In this document: in pieces, positions 36,521-48,801 of the stretch
How the letters are laid out: every line of letters begins with the position of its first letter
Position numbering within the stretch: position 1 is the stretch's first letter
Source: Liolophura sinensis
Taxonomy: Eukaryota > Mollusca > Polyplacophora > Chitonida > Chitonidae
DNA length: 64,000 nucleotides
Direction: 5' to 3'
Assembly (NCBI RefSeq): GCF_032854445.1
Contig: NC_088299.1
Coordinates: 15,557,608 to 15,621,607, forward strand
Notes under the pieces: generated by a model
Database searches by the model: none
Seen by the model: only the letters and a program-made list of their open reading frames with translations
Told to the model about the DNA's origin: nothing
Translations under genes and position numbers: made by a program

Positions 36521-36651
36521 GGAGAAAATGATTGAAATTGCGGAGGCCTCTCCAGAGACGACAGGCAAACATCATACAGGGTTCTATTCTCTACATGCAA
36601 TATTTTGGCGTTTGTCTGCCACTTCCGTAGATCGTATAAAATTCTGAACAC

Positions 36652-39120
36652 TTCCTACCCCCTGATGCATAATTTAATTCAAAATCTCTCCACGTATTCC
36701 CTTCACTTTGTAATTTGGGTTTTATAGCTCTCGGGAATCCAGTCTTTCTTCTTATAGCGACAAAGTATCGCCAATGTTATTACGCGGCTACATGTCTGAA
36801 ATGATCAGAAACTATCCGAAAATATGAGTAGTCTGAGTACATATACATTGATTTTTGTTCCAATTTGAAGCCGATAATTGCTCAGTTAGATGTCCTTAGA
36901 CAAGCAATGGTTTTGCGTAATAATCAGCCGTCATAATGAAGACTTTATCTTTTTTTAGCGATAAACGCTATTTCATGCACCATATCCTTTTCCTCTCGCG
37001 CAATAATAATCCAGCACCAATCAACCAGCTATGATATCGATAGGAGTGTGCAGGTGAGACTACAAACTTAGGACTTGATGGATGGCGGTCAAAGTGACCA
37101 CTACCCAACGACATCAGACGTCATTAGCGGTTGTCTAGTATTTCTAAACCTAGGGTCGATTCCGATGCTCTCCATGGCTTGTCTGTACTCCAACATTGTG
37201 AATGACAGTCCGTTTCCGCAACCTAAAAAGGTAGTCCCATTGCTGGATAACGTCAGACACGCATAGTTCCTTAATCGAATCTCAAAAATACGGCATTGAG
37301 ATAGTTGACAAGGTTGTTTTTTTTTCATTTTTTTATTGCTTGTAATTAAATATTTACCTTTTATTAAGCATGCCAATTTTACTTTTAAGGTTGATTTTGA
37401 ATATACATGTAAAACGTTCTTACTTCTCATAGCACTTCGGGGTGACTGTGGTACCAAAACATCCAATGCACACAAACGTAGATTTAGACGTTCCGATCGC
37501 CACCTGGGCGAAAAAGAAGCGTGTGGAGAAGTGCTTCGCCTCCTCCTGTAGTGTCCATGCGTTGGGAAACAAACTACGAAAATTACAGGTTGTTCAGTTT
37601 TTTGTATACGTTCTCTTCCATTAAACCCCTTAATTCCATGACTATAATCCCACCGTTCCGTCTTTCTTTTCAGACTTCACCCCATGTTTAAATGATCCCA
37701 ATCATTCAAGTCAAAAGTGATTCGAACCTCGCCCATTACACAACTCCTTCGCTAAGCATCAATTCATATCGATTATTTGCTTTGCATTAGGTACAATGTT
37801 ACATGGTGAGATTTTATATTCTTCGCACCTAAAGTCGTTATGTCAATATTCTTGCCTTCCACATAGCTCAAGGCACAGTGTCATTGGTAAGATTCTTTCG
37901 AAAGAACAAATCGTAGCTGAAATTATTGTTTTCGTAAATCACATCATCAAATTTAAATGCTTTCAATCGAATATTACTAAACTAGTGTTTTTTCTTCATG
38001 GATTCTGTCACAGGACAGTCCGAGCCGTTTGCGAAACTCACTACCTGAGTTAAGCATTGTCTCTCGTCGATCAAGCACACTGTCTGTCCACATGCTGCTG
38101 GGAAGCTTGGGTTTCCTTAAAACGTTCAAGATCTATTGTTTAAGTTCGCAGCATATCCTGAGCGTCCTCACCCCCACCTCCGCCTAGCTGGCCATTGATC
38201 TCCGACCAAGTGAAGCCGAATCGAGGTGCTGACGACACGGCCTCAAAGTCGCGTAGACAGCAACACAAGTGATTGGATTATTGGCAAATTCGAGCTAAGT
38301 ACCACCTCGCCTTCTTCAACTGGCCTGTTTTCCGACAGCTTCAAGTCTGTCAACTGAAACAAGCCACTAGGACGTAATTCAAAGGAGTATCGGTTTCCAA
38401 TACCTGCTGGGCAAAGCGCCGTCCGCCAGGCGCCGGGGCTTTCTACGAGTTGAAGAAAAACATGTATCCCATGATGTCAATGGCATAGAGAAACGAGCAG
38501 ACTCAAGTCACTTGACGACATTGCTGGTTCCGTGTCTGGGACAATGTTACATATCGATTTAATTACAGGAGACATTTCTAAATGCTTCCACTCTCCCTCC
38601 ATGGCTAATTCGATAATTATGTTCCGCACGGTCGCTCGCTTTGCTAAATGAAACATGCGCAGGATTTACATCCGGTGCAAACCGGAAGTACCACAATGGA
38701 ATTGTTTGATAGCAAAGACCAGTCCATTATGAGCGGGTCTGTTATCAACATTTGGTACAGCCTTTATTTCTCTGTTTTAACCAGCCACACTTTGCCGGGA
38801 AATTGATCAATTATGGCGGGAGAGAAAATATGAGATCTTTTTTAAGAATTTGACATTTTGGCCGGGGACAGCTCGAGAACCGGACAAAAATACTTTTAGT
38901 AACAGACTATGATTTTATATTTACAATTTCCAAGCCCAAAAAACAGTTGGCTTTTCTTCTAAAACTCTCTCTGAATGAAGGATTTAAATTATGTCAAAGA
39001 TGCCTTAGGACCTCAGCCATCACGCCATTCAGACTTGCTGTGCGGAAGAATGGGCGTAGATGATGTGTTCACAACTCATATACCACAACCAGATACCAAG
39101 GACATACCTGTATTTATCTA
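36652..39120. other. Unique sequence
   Basis: Nothing supportable. A B-box-like GGGTCGATTCC near 37154 lacks a partner A box. A 124-codon minus frame (37101-37475) overlaps plus-strand frames and has no recognisable domain. Confidence 0.4.
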
Positions 39121-39285
39121 TACATTCCGCGTGGGAAGGTCTGCCAGCAACTTGCTGATGGTCGTGTGTTTCCCCCAGGCTCTGCCCGGTTTCCTCCCAC
39201 CATAATGCTGGCTGCCGTCGTATAAGTGAAATATTCTTGAGTACGGCGTAAAACACCAATCAAATAAATAAATAAATACATTCCG
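39121..39285 (+). mobile_element. SINE family A, 5'-truncated, with 9-bp TSD
   Basis: The element at 39130-39276 begins at CGTGGGAAGGTCTGCCAGCA and keeps the body, the GGTTTCCTCCCACCATAATG block, TCGTATAAGTGAAATATTCT, TGAGTACGGCGTAAAACACC and the AAAT tail. TACATTCCG flanks it at 39121-39129 and 39277-39285. The low divergence from the 48.3-kb copy suggests it is relatively young. Confidence 0.92.
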
Positions 39286-39370
39286 TAAATTTCCCTTGCT
39301 CTCAGTTTTGAAATCATAATTCCCAGCCATTTTGGTGAGCTGATATTCACATTAACAGGTTCACTTATTC

Positions 39371-39562
39371 AAATACGTATACCAGCTCATGCTGGCTTCC
39401 TCTCCGGCCGTACATGGGAAGGTCCGGTTGTGCGTTTCCCCCGGGCTCTGCCCGGTTTCCTCCTTCTATAATGCTGGCCGCCTTCGTGTCAGTGAACTAT
39501 TCTTGAGTACGGCGTAAAACACCAATCAAATAAATAAATGAAATAAATAAATAAATACGTTT
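39371..39562 (+). mobile_element. SINE family A, 5'-truncated
   Basis: The element (about 39383-39552) starts at CAGCTCATGCTGGCTTCCTC, slightly further 5' than its neighbour at 39.1 kb, and runs to an AAAT tail. Flanking AAATACGT at 39371-39378 and 39553-39560 is a probable target-site duplication. Part of the body between GAAGGTC and GCGTTTCCCC is shortened relative to other copies. Confidence 0.88.
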
Positions 39563-40322
39563 ACAATGGTTACGTTACGTTGTGGGTCACGGTATACATC
39601 GGACACAGATTCGATCTCTGTGTTTGAACGCATATCAGCAGACGGCCTTTTAGTGGGGTAGGTGTAGGGGGTATCCGTTTCAGGGACTCTAGCGAGGCTA
39701 CTCGACTGGTCACCACTCCTAATACGCTGTGTCACTTGGTGTTTGGGTTTGGTGATGCACGCTCTCTTTAACACTCAAATTACATCAAGAGCGAAATATT
39801 TTACTTATACCTGAAGAGATTAAATTAACATCATTATTCATTATTCCCTACAAATAAAGCAAATGACCCATGCTGTATCCGGGATACGGTGTACAGGCCC
39901 GATAATGTGTGGTATTATCGTGCCTAGGATGAAGTGTTGCGCACAACCAGGCCCCACATAGACAAATGACTGGTGACAAGACCTTACGGCTATGAAGGGT
40001 GGAATGTATTTGGAACAATTCTTGCACATATTGCGTCCGTTTCAATAAACGGTTCTAATGTTACACAGCATAATTTTAGCTGAAATTCCATGACATGTAT
40101 TTAAAGCCACCTCACTGACCATAACAAGATGCAATCGTTCGGACGCAACTCGACATATAAAGTTTTCAAGTAGTACTTATGTGATATTAAATGTTATTTT
40201 TGTAAAATATTTGCACACTTTTACAATTGAGAGAATTAAGATATTTTATTAACCAATAATATAAGATTGCTTCTTGTTTTCATTGTGGTTTTGTTTCGCA
40301 TTCAACAAAATGTCGATCATAC
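39563..40322. other. Unique sequence
   Basis: Nothing recognised. Confidence 0.4.
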
Positions 40323-40647
40323 CACGATGATGTTTGAAAGTTTGGGTGGCCTAAAGATTAGAGCGTTCGTCTCGAAGTAGGGAGACCTGGGTTTAAACCG
40401 CGTGGAGTCATACCAAAGACTAAAGTGATACTTGCTGCTGCTGAGCGCCAAGAGCAAAGGAAACAGGATGAATTGGTGGAGAGTCAGTATAGTGTGACCG
40501 GTTGTGGTGTCATGACTGGTGTCTTTGGTATGATACTTCAGTGGGGCAGCACTTGGGCGTCATGTACACACTCCTCGTTGTCCTATGACGAAAACTTGTT
40601 AAGTACGACCTAAAACTCAAAGTCCATACATACACACGATGGTGTTT
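40323..40647 (+). mobile_element. tRNA-derived SINE, family B, full length with 13-bp TSD
   Basis: The head has GGTGGCCTAAAGATTAGAGCG (first 20 bases at 40346-40365; A box) and GGGTTTAAACC (B box). The body follows: GAGTCATACCAAAGACTAAA, TACTTGCTGCTGCTGAGCGC, GGTGTCATGACTGGTGTCTT, ATGATACTTCAGTGGGGCAG and AAGTACGACCTAAAACTCAA, ending in a CATACATACACA tail. Flanks CACGATGATGTTT (40323-40335) and CACGATGGTGTTT (40635-40647) match at 12 of 13. This defines both ends of family B. Confidence 0.93.
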
Positions 40648-43066
40648 TCTTTAAGAAAGCGAACATCTTTACAGCGCTGCTTCAAAACAACGTCATGGCC
40701 AAGACATCAGTCCCCCCCCCCTTCCCCAGTCACATTAGACTGACACCGTGGTGACAGGTACTTGGTCAATTCCTTTTACACTGTGTCATTTTAAAGTCTG
40801 GTATGGATTTAACCTCGGGTGAGCAACGTGCGATACAAACGCTCTAACCTCTCTGCCGCCATGATAGCTGTGATAGCAATGACACTAAAAGGCTGCAGCA
40901 TAGAGAGTAAAACCAGATCACTGGCGAAAGTGTGAGTCAGCAAATGGTCACATGTAACTGGTGAAATACCGCATCTTGTCGGTTTATCGTCAGATGATTT
41001 GAACTGATCATGTACCGATAAATGCTCACACATTCAGCAAATAACACGCCGTCAAACACCATGGCTTAGTCAGAATTATGTAGCGAAAAAGCTTCAACTT
41101 CTACATATGAGAGAGGCTATCACCTGCCGCTGTTGTGGAAGTATCGGCTGTAAATCTGTCAGAAAAAGAAACAAGGCATCGCTAAATAAGGAATTTGCCT
41201 CGTTTAGAAATCGTTATGAATAGTAGCCTTCCGCAAGAGTTTTGTCATAGGTTCATTTTGGTCCGTAAATAACTGAATAATGTTGGAGTAGCTCTTGTCT
41301 GCTCTTTGTTACTTTCGACCTAAAGAATGTGCACAACGCTTAACGCCATGTGGAAGGCCTTCTCGAGACAGACCCAGTCTGAGACTGGCCAGAACTATTG
41401 ATGGAATCTGAGAAGGTGAATTTAAAATGGACATTAGCGGTTTAAAAAAAGATTCCCACATCCGTCGTCCAAAATTGAAACATCGCACGTGAACGCAGAA
41501 GAACCTCGGAATTCAGAAAGCATGTCCCGAGACAAAGCTGTGTTCTAGCGGCGCCTTTATATCATCGCGTGTGCGCGACATTGCGGTGCGTTTTTCACGC
41601 CTTTCACACGTGCTTGAAACACTTGGAAAATGATACAGGCACATTTGGAGATCTGAGCGAGCCAAAACATCCGGACGTTTCACGGATCACCGAGGGATTC
41701 GTCACTTGTGCCGAGAAATATAAAGGAACCATTATGGCCTGACATCTGACATGTTGTGCAAATGAAAGAAAGCTGTCGGAAATCAAATCGGATGCTTAGT
41801 GACATTTGGTCAAAGTTGCCCCTTTTCATAGATATATGAAAGAAAGTACTTCGGAAGCATGATAAATGGCTATGCCTGTTCTGAGAAACCCTTATGACAG
41901 GGGCAAGAACCAGATTGAGACACAGGAAGTTCAGCTGAGGACAGAACAGAGATAAATTTTATGATATCCATGCTTGAATAAAAGAATACGACTTGTGTTT
42001 CACAAGTTCCTGATAAATAAACCTTCGTCCTTTTAAAATGATATTTAAAACAGCAAAATGACTTTACGGAAGTGACTATCAAAGCATGATATATTTCGTA
42101 GGTACATCATTATACATTATACTAGCATAAGAAGCGCTCATGCGGCAGAAATGGCCCTATTCTTACAGAACAGCAGGTCGATGAGTGCCAATCGCTAACC
42201 AAGTACATCGGTTTGCATTACAAATTAACACGTCTATTGGGCATTTGGGAACCAAAAGTGTCAGGTCGAGGAGTGAAATCCCAAGTGATTCCGAAAACGT
42301 GAATGGTCTTGATTACACATCCAGTGTGTGAGAGGGCTGCTAAGGGGTGTGCGGAGAACTGGAAACACATGCTCATGGTGGCTTTTGTTGAAATCGACGG
42401 AGAGTTTCAAACCAGCTCCAGATATCCTGCTGTGACACGAGAAAGCTGACCAAATACCCTTGAACTTGTGCCGAGTTTGTGTTGGTCTGGTGTTACATTC
42501 CACTACAGGCTCATGTCCTGTGGTGTAAGGGGGCTCTTCAACACAACTCGACCGAGGGGCATTTCCTTGCCGACCCACTATTGAGGGGATTCGCTGTGAG
42601 ACTGCGGTACCCGAGCCGTGCACGAAGAGGCCTCTGGAGGTGTCTCCAGATTGCGGGCATCGATGAGATCAAATTAAAGAAATAGTTTTCTGTTGCCTTT
42701 GACTCACAAACGACCACCATCATCGTTTCGGTTTTTTCGTGGAAACGTCACTAGTTCTTGCTATTTCTACAGCGGGTATAAGTCATGAGGATTGCCCCGT
42801 ACCCGGGCAGTGGCTTACTCCTGTGGACTTTCTCCACCTATAAAACAGATCACCCTCGTACAAGCGCAGATTTCTTAAAATGTTTAAAACAACTAAATAC
42901 ATCGTGAAACAACACATCCATTGATTCTCTCTCATATCATTATCTTTCAAGACATAAGGAAAGTTAATGCCATCAACATATCTGGACCTGTTTCAGTGAC
43001 ATTTAAAGGGTGGGTTATTAGAAAACTGCGCAAGTCTTTCTTATGGATGTACAACTTTTTGGTTTA
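40648..43066. other. Unique sequence
   Basis: No gene. A C-run lies at about 40712-40721. A CpG-rich patch at 41540-41600 (GCGTGTGCGCGACATTGCGG) has no other promoter signal. A 120-codon minus frame at 42261-42623 has no recognisable domain. Confidence 0.4.
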
Positions 43067-43146
43067 TTAACACGTCGTTTCGATGTAGTTACTAACATCT
43101 ATCACTCGATAACTATGTTAGTAACCACATCAAAACGTCGTGTTAA
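43067..43146. mobile_element. Short hairpin element (32-bp arms)
   Basis: Arms 43067-43098 and 43115-43146 are inverted copies at 29 of 32 positions, both beginning TTAACACG and ending GTTACTAACAT. The loop is 16 bases (43099-43114). The outer TTAA on both sides may be part of a TTAA target site, which would fit a piggyBac-type MITE, but the element is very short and I see no independent copy. It could also be a simple foldback. Confidence 0.65.
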
Positions 43147-45394
43147 GAGCCTGCTATCAGTGGAATAAAATAAACACATGACTCCCTCTAAATATACACT
43201 TACTTCTCGTCATGGCTGCAGAGGTAAAGCTTTCTTGGACCCGTGTGTACCTAAATCATCATGTACATAAAACTTTAATGTAATGAGGCTTTCGATCCAT
43301 GAATGAATTCAACTGCGTTGATGTACAACATAGCCGTGTACATATAGTGTCATCCGCATAGGGATGTCCACAGGCATCCAGTTTCATTTCATTAAAAGTG
43401 GTTTTCCTTACAAAAATGGCGATTCAGAGTTCACCTTGTCCATTTGTCCAAATACCTAAGTGACAAAAGCATTGTTAATCCTTCCGTATTTATGTGCTTC
43501 GTGTACCATGGTCCACAATTTTTGATGAACTGTCTTAGTGTGTGAATTACACTGCATACGGACTTGCAAATTCTTCATTCACGAAGAACAAAAGATATAT
43601 TACATTTTTACACATTTTCGCTGCTCAGACTGTGTAATAAGGTGTAGAAAAGATGCCATTACAGAGACTTCTCTGTAGAATATTGTCAAGCTCTGCTTAT
43701 CTTGTAACTTGTATGGCTGTTGTCAAACATATAGACTAGTATAGTTAATATCAAAGATACTTCTGTGAGGTGCAAGAAAATTAGATTACCTCCATCAAAA
43801 GTTGATGTATCGGATGTGTACGCGCAATAAAGCCTGACCTTTGACCAGGGAAATGTACGAGGCCACACGTGCTGCGTCCACAGAGCATTGTCTCACCGAT
43901 AAATTGTCTGTGTTGTCAGGGGACTCTTCCAGCGCTGACAGGAGGAACTCTCGGGAAACAGGCCGGAATTAAATGATACGGCCCTTGTCACTAACTCTTG
44001 AAAAGTTCCCAGGGCTAAATCACTTCATACTCAAGCAAAGTTTACCCTCCACGCCTGACCATAGCTGAGACTGTTGACAACTTTCAAGGAGTTTCACTTT
44101 TATTTATGCGGTCGAACTCATGAAATTTGCCATGATATCATTGTTTATATATTACCATTGTGGCCGCCGGGTCGCCTGTAAACTATACCTAGCGATAACT
44201 GTAACCCATACCACACGTTCAATTGTTTGCCTAATAAAACACATGCGCTGTTGAGACAAACACCACCATCAAAAGTTCACCCAGAATCCCCAGACTGATC
44301 GTCGCCAATATCTAAGAGTCACTTTACCTTTGACTGATTATTATGTACTAGTTGTATGTAATCAGGAACCGAAAGCCGTTTTTAATTTAAATCAAAACTT
44401 AAAACCACATTAGGTTAAAATATCATTATATTTCTTATAGCATAACATGTGTTAGGCGTTCCGAAGTTTAATACATACAGTCAACGAATAAGTTTAATTC
44501 GCATTTCACGTTTTACAGATTATGTAATGATTGAGAACAATGACATTAGAAATAATATTGAATACACCAAAAATTCCAATCTTCATCGTCGCAATTATAT
44601 TCAATGTAATTCATTTGAGCAAAATCTGTTTCACAAATACAGTGAATATATAACACATGCAAAAAGAAAACAGAATATGTCTACATTGCCAGCAGAGCCA
44701 TTCGGTTTTAGGAACTGGAAGTATCATGAATATGAAGAAATGCATGGAGTGTATTCATTAAAAATAAATGCATTTTTAAACATTTAAAATTAAGACAAAG
44801 CACATTGAACACATGTGAAAAGCACTAGTTATTTCTGCAAACCTTTACCTATTTTTATAAAACAAAATTTATGTACGCTCTCAGATATGATGTTGAATTG
44901 TCTGATGTAAACATCTAGGTGATACATACTGGTGTAACCTGGTATACCTAGGCCATTGTCAGATGGTTTACAGGGGCGTACATATTATAATCAGAGTCTG
45001 TCACACTTAACGCAAAGTTTTGGCACATGAAAACGGCTCCGGTTTACAGCACAATCATGCTGAGAGAACGTGTTGACAAAACATGCCGCTCTTCCAGTTT
45101 GTTTATTTGACCACCACCGTGGGTGTGACAATAAACAGGCTGTGATCCATTCCCCTCCCGGGCAGCCGACTTCCGTCTGGACAAACGCTTCATTGTCAGG
45201 AATAAGAGTGGATTAGAGAGATAACCCCAAGCTTTTAGCGGTCATGAAAAGTATTTCATAATCAACTCGCCTAGCCCTGGGGGCGGAAGATATTTGTCAC
45301 CTAGGTGAACAATGTGGTGTTTTTTTTCTGCAACAGAATGCATGTGCGGTGTGATGCAGTGCTTTTGTCTGTCACTGTTATCTCGTGGCTAGCG
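43147..45394. other. Unique sequence
   Basis: No repeat family recognised. The frame at 44449-44787 (112 codons) is built from AT-rich codons and shows no domain. Confidence 0.4.
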
Positions 45395-45500
45395 CCACGC
45401 CCACCTCATTATAAACGCCTCTACCGTGACTGATACACCCCGCACAGGTACACACCTGTCTTCATTAGTCAGACCAGCTCAGGTAACGTCACCAGGTAAT
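45395..45500 (+). promoter_or_regulatory. Core-promoter-like segment with possible non-coding first exon
   Basis: CCACGCCCACC (45395-45405, KLF/Sp-type motif) is followed by TATAAA (45410-45415). About 30 bases downstream, where a start site would be expected, there is pyrimidine-rich sequence with TCTTCATTAG. Two consensus splice donors follow: AG|GTAACG (GT at 45483) and CAG|GTAATC (GT at 45496). Together they could mark a short 5' exon. No linked coding exon was found within the window, and each motif alone is common. Confidence 0.25.
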
Positions 45501-48248
45501 CACAGCGTGATAGTTTGCCAGTGTGTTTTGAACTTTGCACTTCTGTCTACCTCTGTTAGTGCTGACTATTTTGTAGTCTGTTACTTTTGTGTCAGTCTGC
45601 GTTTCGGCTTTTTTTTTCAACGGGAATGCGACACGACATCCATTCAGTGCTACCGCATATTTCAGAAGATTAAAGGCAACATGTAGCGTGCTCAACATAT
45701 TTGCCGATTGTCAACAGATGGCATGGGACTAAAATTGAGATTCCTATGAAGAACAAGTAACAGTAACAGATATGGCCTGGCGATACAGCAATCCCTGAGA
45801 ACCCACAAATGCACAGAATCACTGGTATACCCCTATGCTGCTCAAAATAAAATACTGTTGTGTGACAAAGCCTTAGTAGAAAATAACAAAAGCAAAAGAG
45901 GTCGGCGATATCCTGTAGAGAAAATACGTAATACGATAAATACATAAACCCATTTACGACCAATTTTGAAAAGATCTATACCGTAAACCACAAAAGATGT
46001 ACACGCATATATTCCAGGAAAGTACTAGGTCATTCTAAATCTCCTTCAGACATGTCGACAAGTAGTTTCTGATTTAATTTCAAGAATGATATCTATATAT
46101 AATAGCTGAATATTAGTGTTTTAATGCCTTGAAGTCATTATTCTGGATGTGTCATGTTCAAAAATTAAAATACTCCCTTGAATGTTCTCATCTATAAAGT
46201 TCTGTAAACGAAGACTCACCTCTCCGACTGTATCCGTAAACCACTTTTTTCATATTCCCGTAAGGGTGGCAAATGTTGATACCTGATTTTTGGTGCTATT
46301 AGTCAGGCCATGCGTGAGTTTTATTCCCATTCGAATTCGTGTCAAGTGCGACATTTTACATCGACTCGGTTAAAGATGTCTGGGTGACAATGACATGAAA
46401 TAACACAATGGCGTTCATGGCCTAAATACTTCACAGAGACAACCAACTGAGAAACGAGTGCTAGCAACATTTTACAGTCTGCCCTTTTGTGAAGCCTCGC
46501 GGTGCGGTGTTCTCGCCAAAATGCAGTACCTGTGTGACGGAGCGGAGAAAACCGGAGAGCGGAGAGTTCAAATCCAGCCAACGGCGAATTTGTGCTAACA
46601 TTGACAGAAGGTATGAAAAGACAAGCGTCTCTGAGCAAGTGTAATGTCTTTAATGTGGTAAAGAATTATGTTTTTGTGATATAGTGTACTGTATTAAAGA
46701 AAGCCATATATCCCCGAGAAGATACTGAGCTTATCTGATTAGAACCTAATGACATAGAGGCTTTTTTTCTTATACTTGAGGTATATATCTCAGATTGCCC
46801 AGCACAATATGACCGACAAACGACAGAGTTTGCCAAGACGTACAGGTCACTCATTTTATTTCTATCTTTTAAAAATAAGCGACAAAGGTCCTATTTTGCA
46901 ATCTGTGAGAATACGCAGGAGTAAGGTCCCCCTTTCTCCCTGAACTTGTTAGCCAAGTTCTTCCCCACATATACACTTACATCACACAGTTACTGAGCAA
47001 TAATTGAATGACCTGTGATGGTCATACGCAATATACTTATTATCCCGGCATGGATGGTATGGGCATTGCGATCGTTGCCAGTTTGTCTTTATATGTCCAT
47101 CCATCCGTCCTTCATGAGTGGAAATTCTTGTCAGAGCTCAATTTTTTCTGGACTATGCTGTGAATACAATCCTCTCACGCACATTTCAACTGATTAAAGA
47201 TACACTCCATTGGTGTTACGAATACCGTCTCTAGATACGCATGTGATTTTTAAATGGCAGTGCACCAGTTGTTTATATATTTTACGGTTTAACATTGAAC
47301 TTTGGAGACAGTCGTAGTAGAACAGCTGATCAGAGCACGGAATAAACCAAACAGATCAGCACGAGACGTGCATGGCAAACCTTATGGCGCAAGACTGCAG
47401 AACAAACGTGTGCTCTTTCCAGTAAAGGTCTGGTGTCATATTTGAAAAAGTTTATCTTTTGTTGAAAGAAATGGGCACAAGATGTGTTGGATGTTGTACA
47501 CAATATGCTGCAAACTACACAAGTTTTTGTTTTACCATCATAGTTAGGGTCATATATTCCATATGACCTTATAGCCAAGTGCGGAGTACTAGAAATTATT
47601 CTTGAAACTGCATTCAGAAAATTAAGAAAGCCTTGAAACGTCTGTCAATCTCCTGTGCACTGTGGCTTAATTTCAATGCGGACGCCATTGACGTTGTCAC
47701 AGCGTGACGCCGGCATGTCACAGTTGAACTTCAAGTCCCCCTGACCTTAGCATGGATCTTCAAAATGCAGGTATTGGCTGGTGACAGAGGCCTGTGAACG
47801 CCAGCCACAGATTTTCTTGTTGTTACGTGGAATCGGAATGTTTAGCCAGATACAGGTGGATTTGGGGCCCAGATTTGTTGCTCCGGAGATACCGCAAATA
47901 TATGACCCGTCACACATGTGCAGCCATGGCTGAACCAAGCCCGTGTTAGCGTAATTTCCACACAATCAGATTGACCAGATGGAAAATGCTACTCTGGCTA
48001 AGACACATTTTCCTGTTCCATCACAGTTGCAACTGTTTTTCTTGGCGACTGGCATATATGTGTGCAAAGCTTTATTTTCCCTGCATATATTAGGCTCTGG
48101 CCAGTCAGATCGACGGTTCGAATCAAGCTCGGTACTTTAGATTTAAGCCAGCAGGTTTGCCTGGTAAATACCAATCGACAGCGGCAATTTACTCATGGTT
48201 TGCTTCGGTTTTTCTCTGACCTTAAAACTGAGAGCGACCATAAACACC
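45501..48248. other. Unique sequence
   Basis: No gene recognised. A B-box-like AGTTCAAATCCAGCC at about 46566 resembles the family D head (11137) but has no supporting body. Confidence 0.4.
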
Positions 48249-48518
48249 AGTCAATTATTTATTTGATTGGTGTTTTACGCCGTACTCAAGAATATTTCAC
48301 TTATACGACAGCATTATGGTGGGAGGAATCCGGGCAGAGCCCGGGGGAAAACCACGACCATCTGCTGGTTGCTGCAGACCTTCCAACTTCCGGCCGGAAA
48401 GGAAGCCAGCATGAACTGGACTAGAACTCACAGCGACCGCATTGGTGAGACGCTCCTGGGTCATTACGCTGCGCTAGCGCGCTACCCAACTGAGCCACGG
48501 AGGCCCCCAAGTCAATTA
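48249..48518 (-). mobile_element. SINE family A, full length, best copy, with 9-bp TSD
   Basis: On the minus strand the head has a canonical A box (TGGCTCAGTTGGGTAGCG, plus-strand about 48480-48497) and a B box (GGACTAGAACTC on the plus strand, 48418-48429, reading GAGTTCTAGTCC). Then come the body, the CCACCATAATGCTG block, TCGTATAAGTGAAATATTCT, TGAGTACGGCGTAAAACACC and a short AAAT tail. AGTCAATTA flanks it at 48249-48257 and 48510-48518. This copy defines the family. It is tRNA-derived and may correspond to a described molluscan SINE such as RUDI, a comparison I could not make. Confidence 0.95.
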
Positions 48519-48525
48519 AAAAAAA

Positions 48526-48565
<40 letters not shown>

Positions 48566-48589
48566 GCCAACTGAGCCACGAGGCCCCCC

Positions 48590-48659
<70 letters not shown>

Positions 48660-48750
48660 CCAACTGAGCCACGAGGCCCCCAAGTCAATTAAAATATAGT
48701 CAATTAAAGTCAATTAAAATATATATATATATATATATTTTAATTGACTA
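48519..48750. repeat. A and AT runs with repeated SINE-head fragments, palindromic end
   Basis: An A-run (about 48519-48541) and an AT-run (to 48564) are followed by GCCAACTGAGCCACGAGGCC, another A-run and a longer AT-run (about 48604-48657), then the same head fragment again at 48658-48680 with AAGTCAATTAAAATAT. The unit [head fragment, A-run, AT-run] is therefore partly duplicated. The end, 48708-48749, is a 42-bp perfect palindrome (AGTCAATTAAAAT, AT-run, ATTTTAATTGACT). Confidence 0.9.
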
Positions 48751-48801
48751 GGGGGCCTCCATGGCTCAGTTGGCTAGCGCGCTACCGCAGCGTAATGACC
48801 C
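48751..48801 (+). mobile_element. SINE family A head fragment, opposite orientation
   Basis: GGGGGCCTCCATGGCTCAGT, then TGGCTAGCGCGCTACCGCAG and CGTAATGACCC, is the 5' tRNA-like head in plus orientation, ending before the B box. It faces the minus-strand heads at 48487-48509, 48565-48590 and 48658-48680. Together with the palindrome to its left it forms an extended inverted repeat. A head without a 3' end is not expected from normal SINE insertion, so a rearrangement is likely. Confidence 0.85.

Noticed and set aside
37101-37475. 124-codon minus-strand frame
   Set aside because: Overlaps plus-strand frames and includes the translation of a poly-A/T stretch (KKMKKK). No domain recognised.
42261-42623. 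120-codon minus-strand frame
   Set aside because: No recognisable domain or supporting splice or promoter signals.
48421-48713. Minus-strand frames of repeated IY and F residues
   Set aside because: They translate AT and A runs next to the SINE heads.
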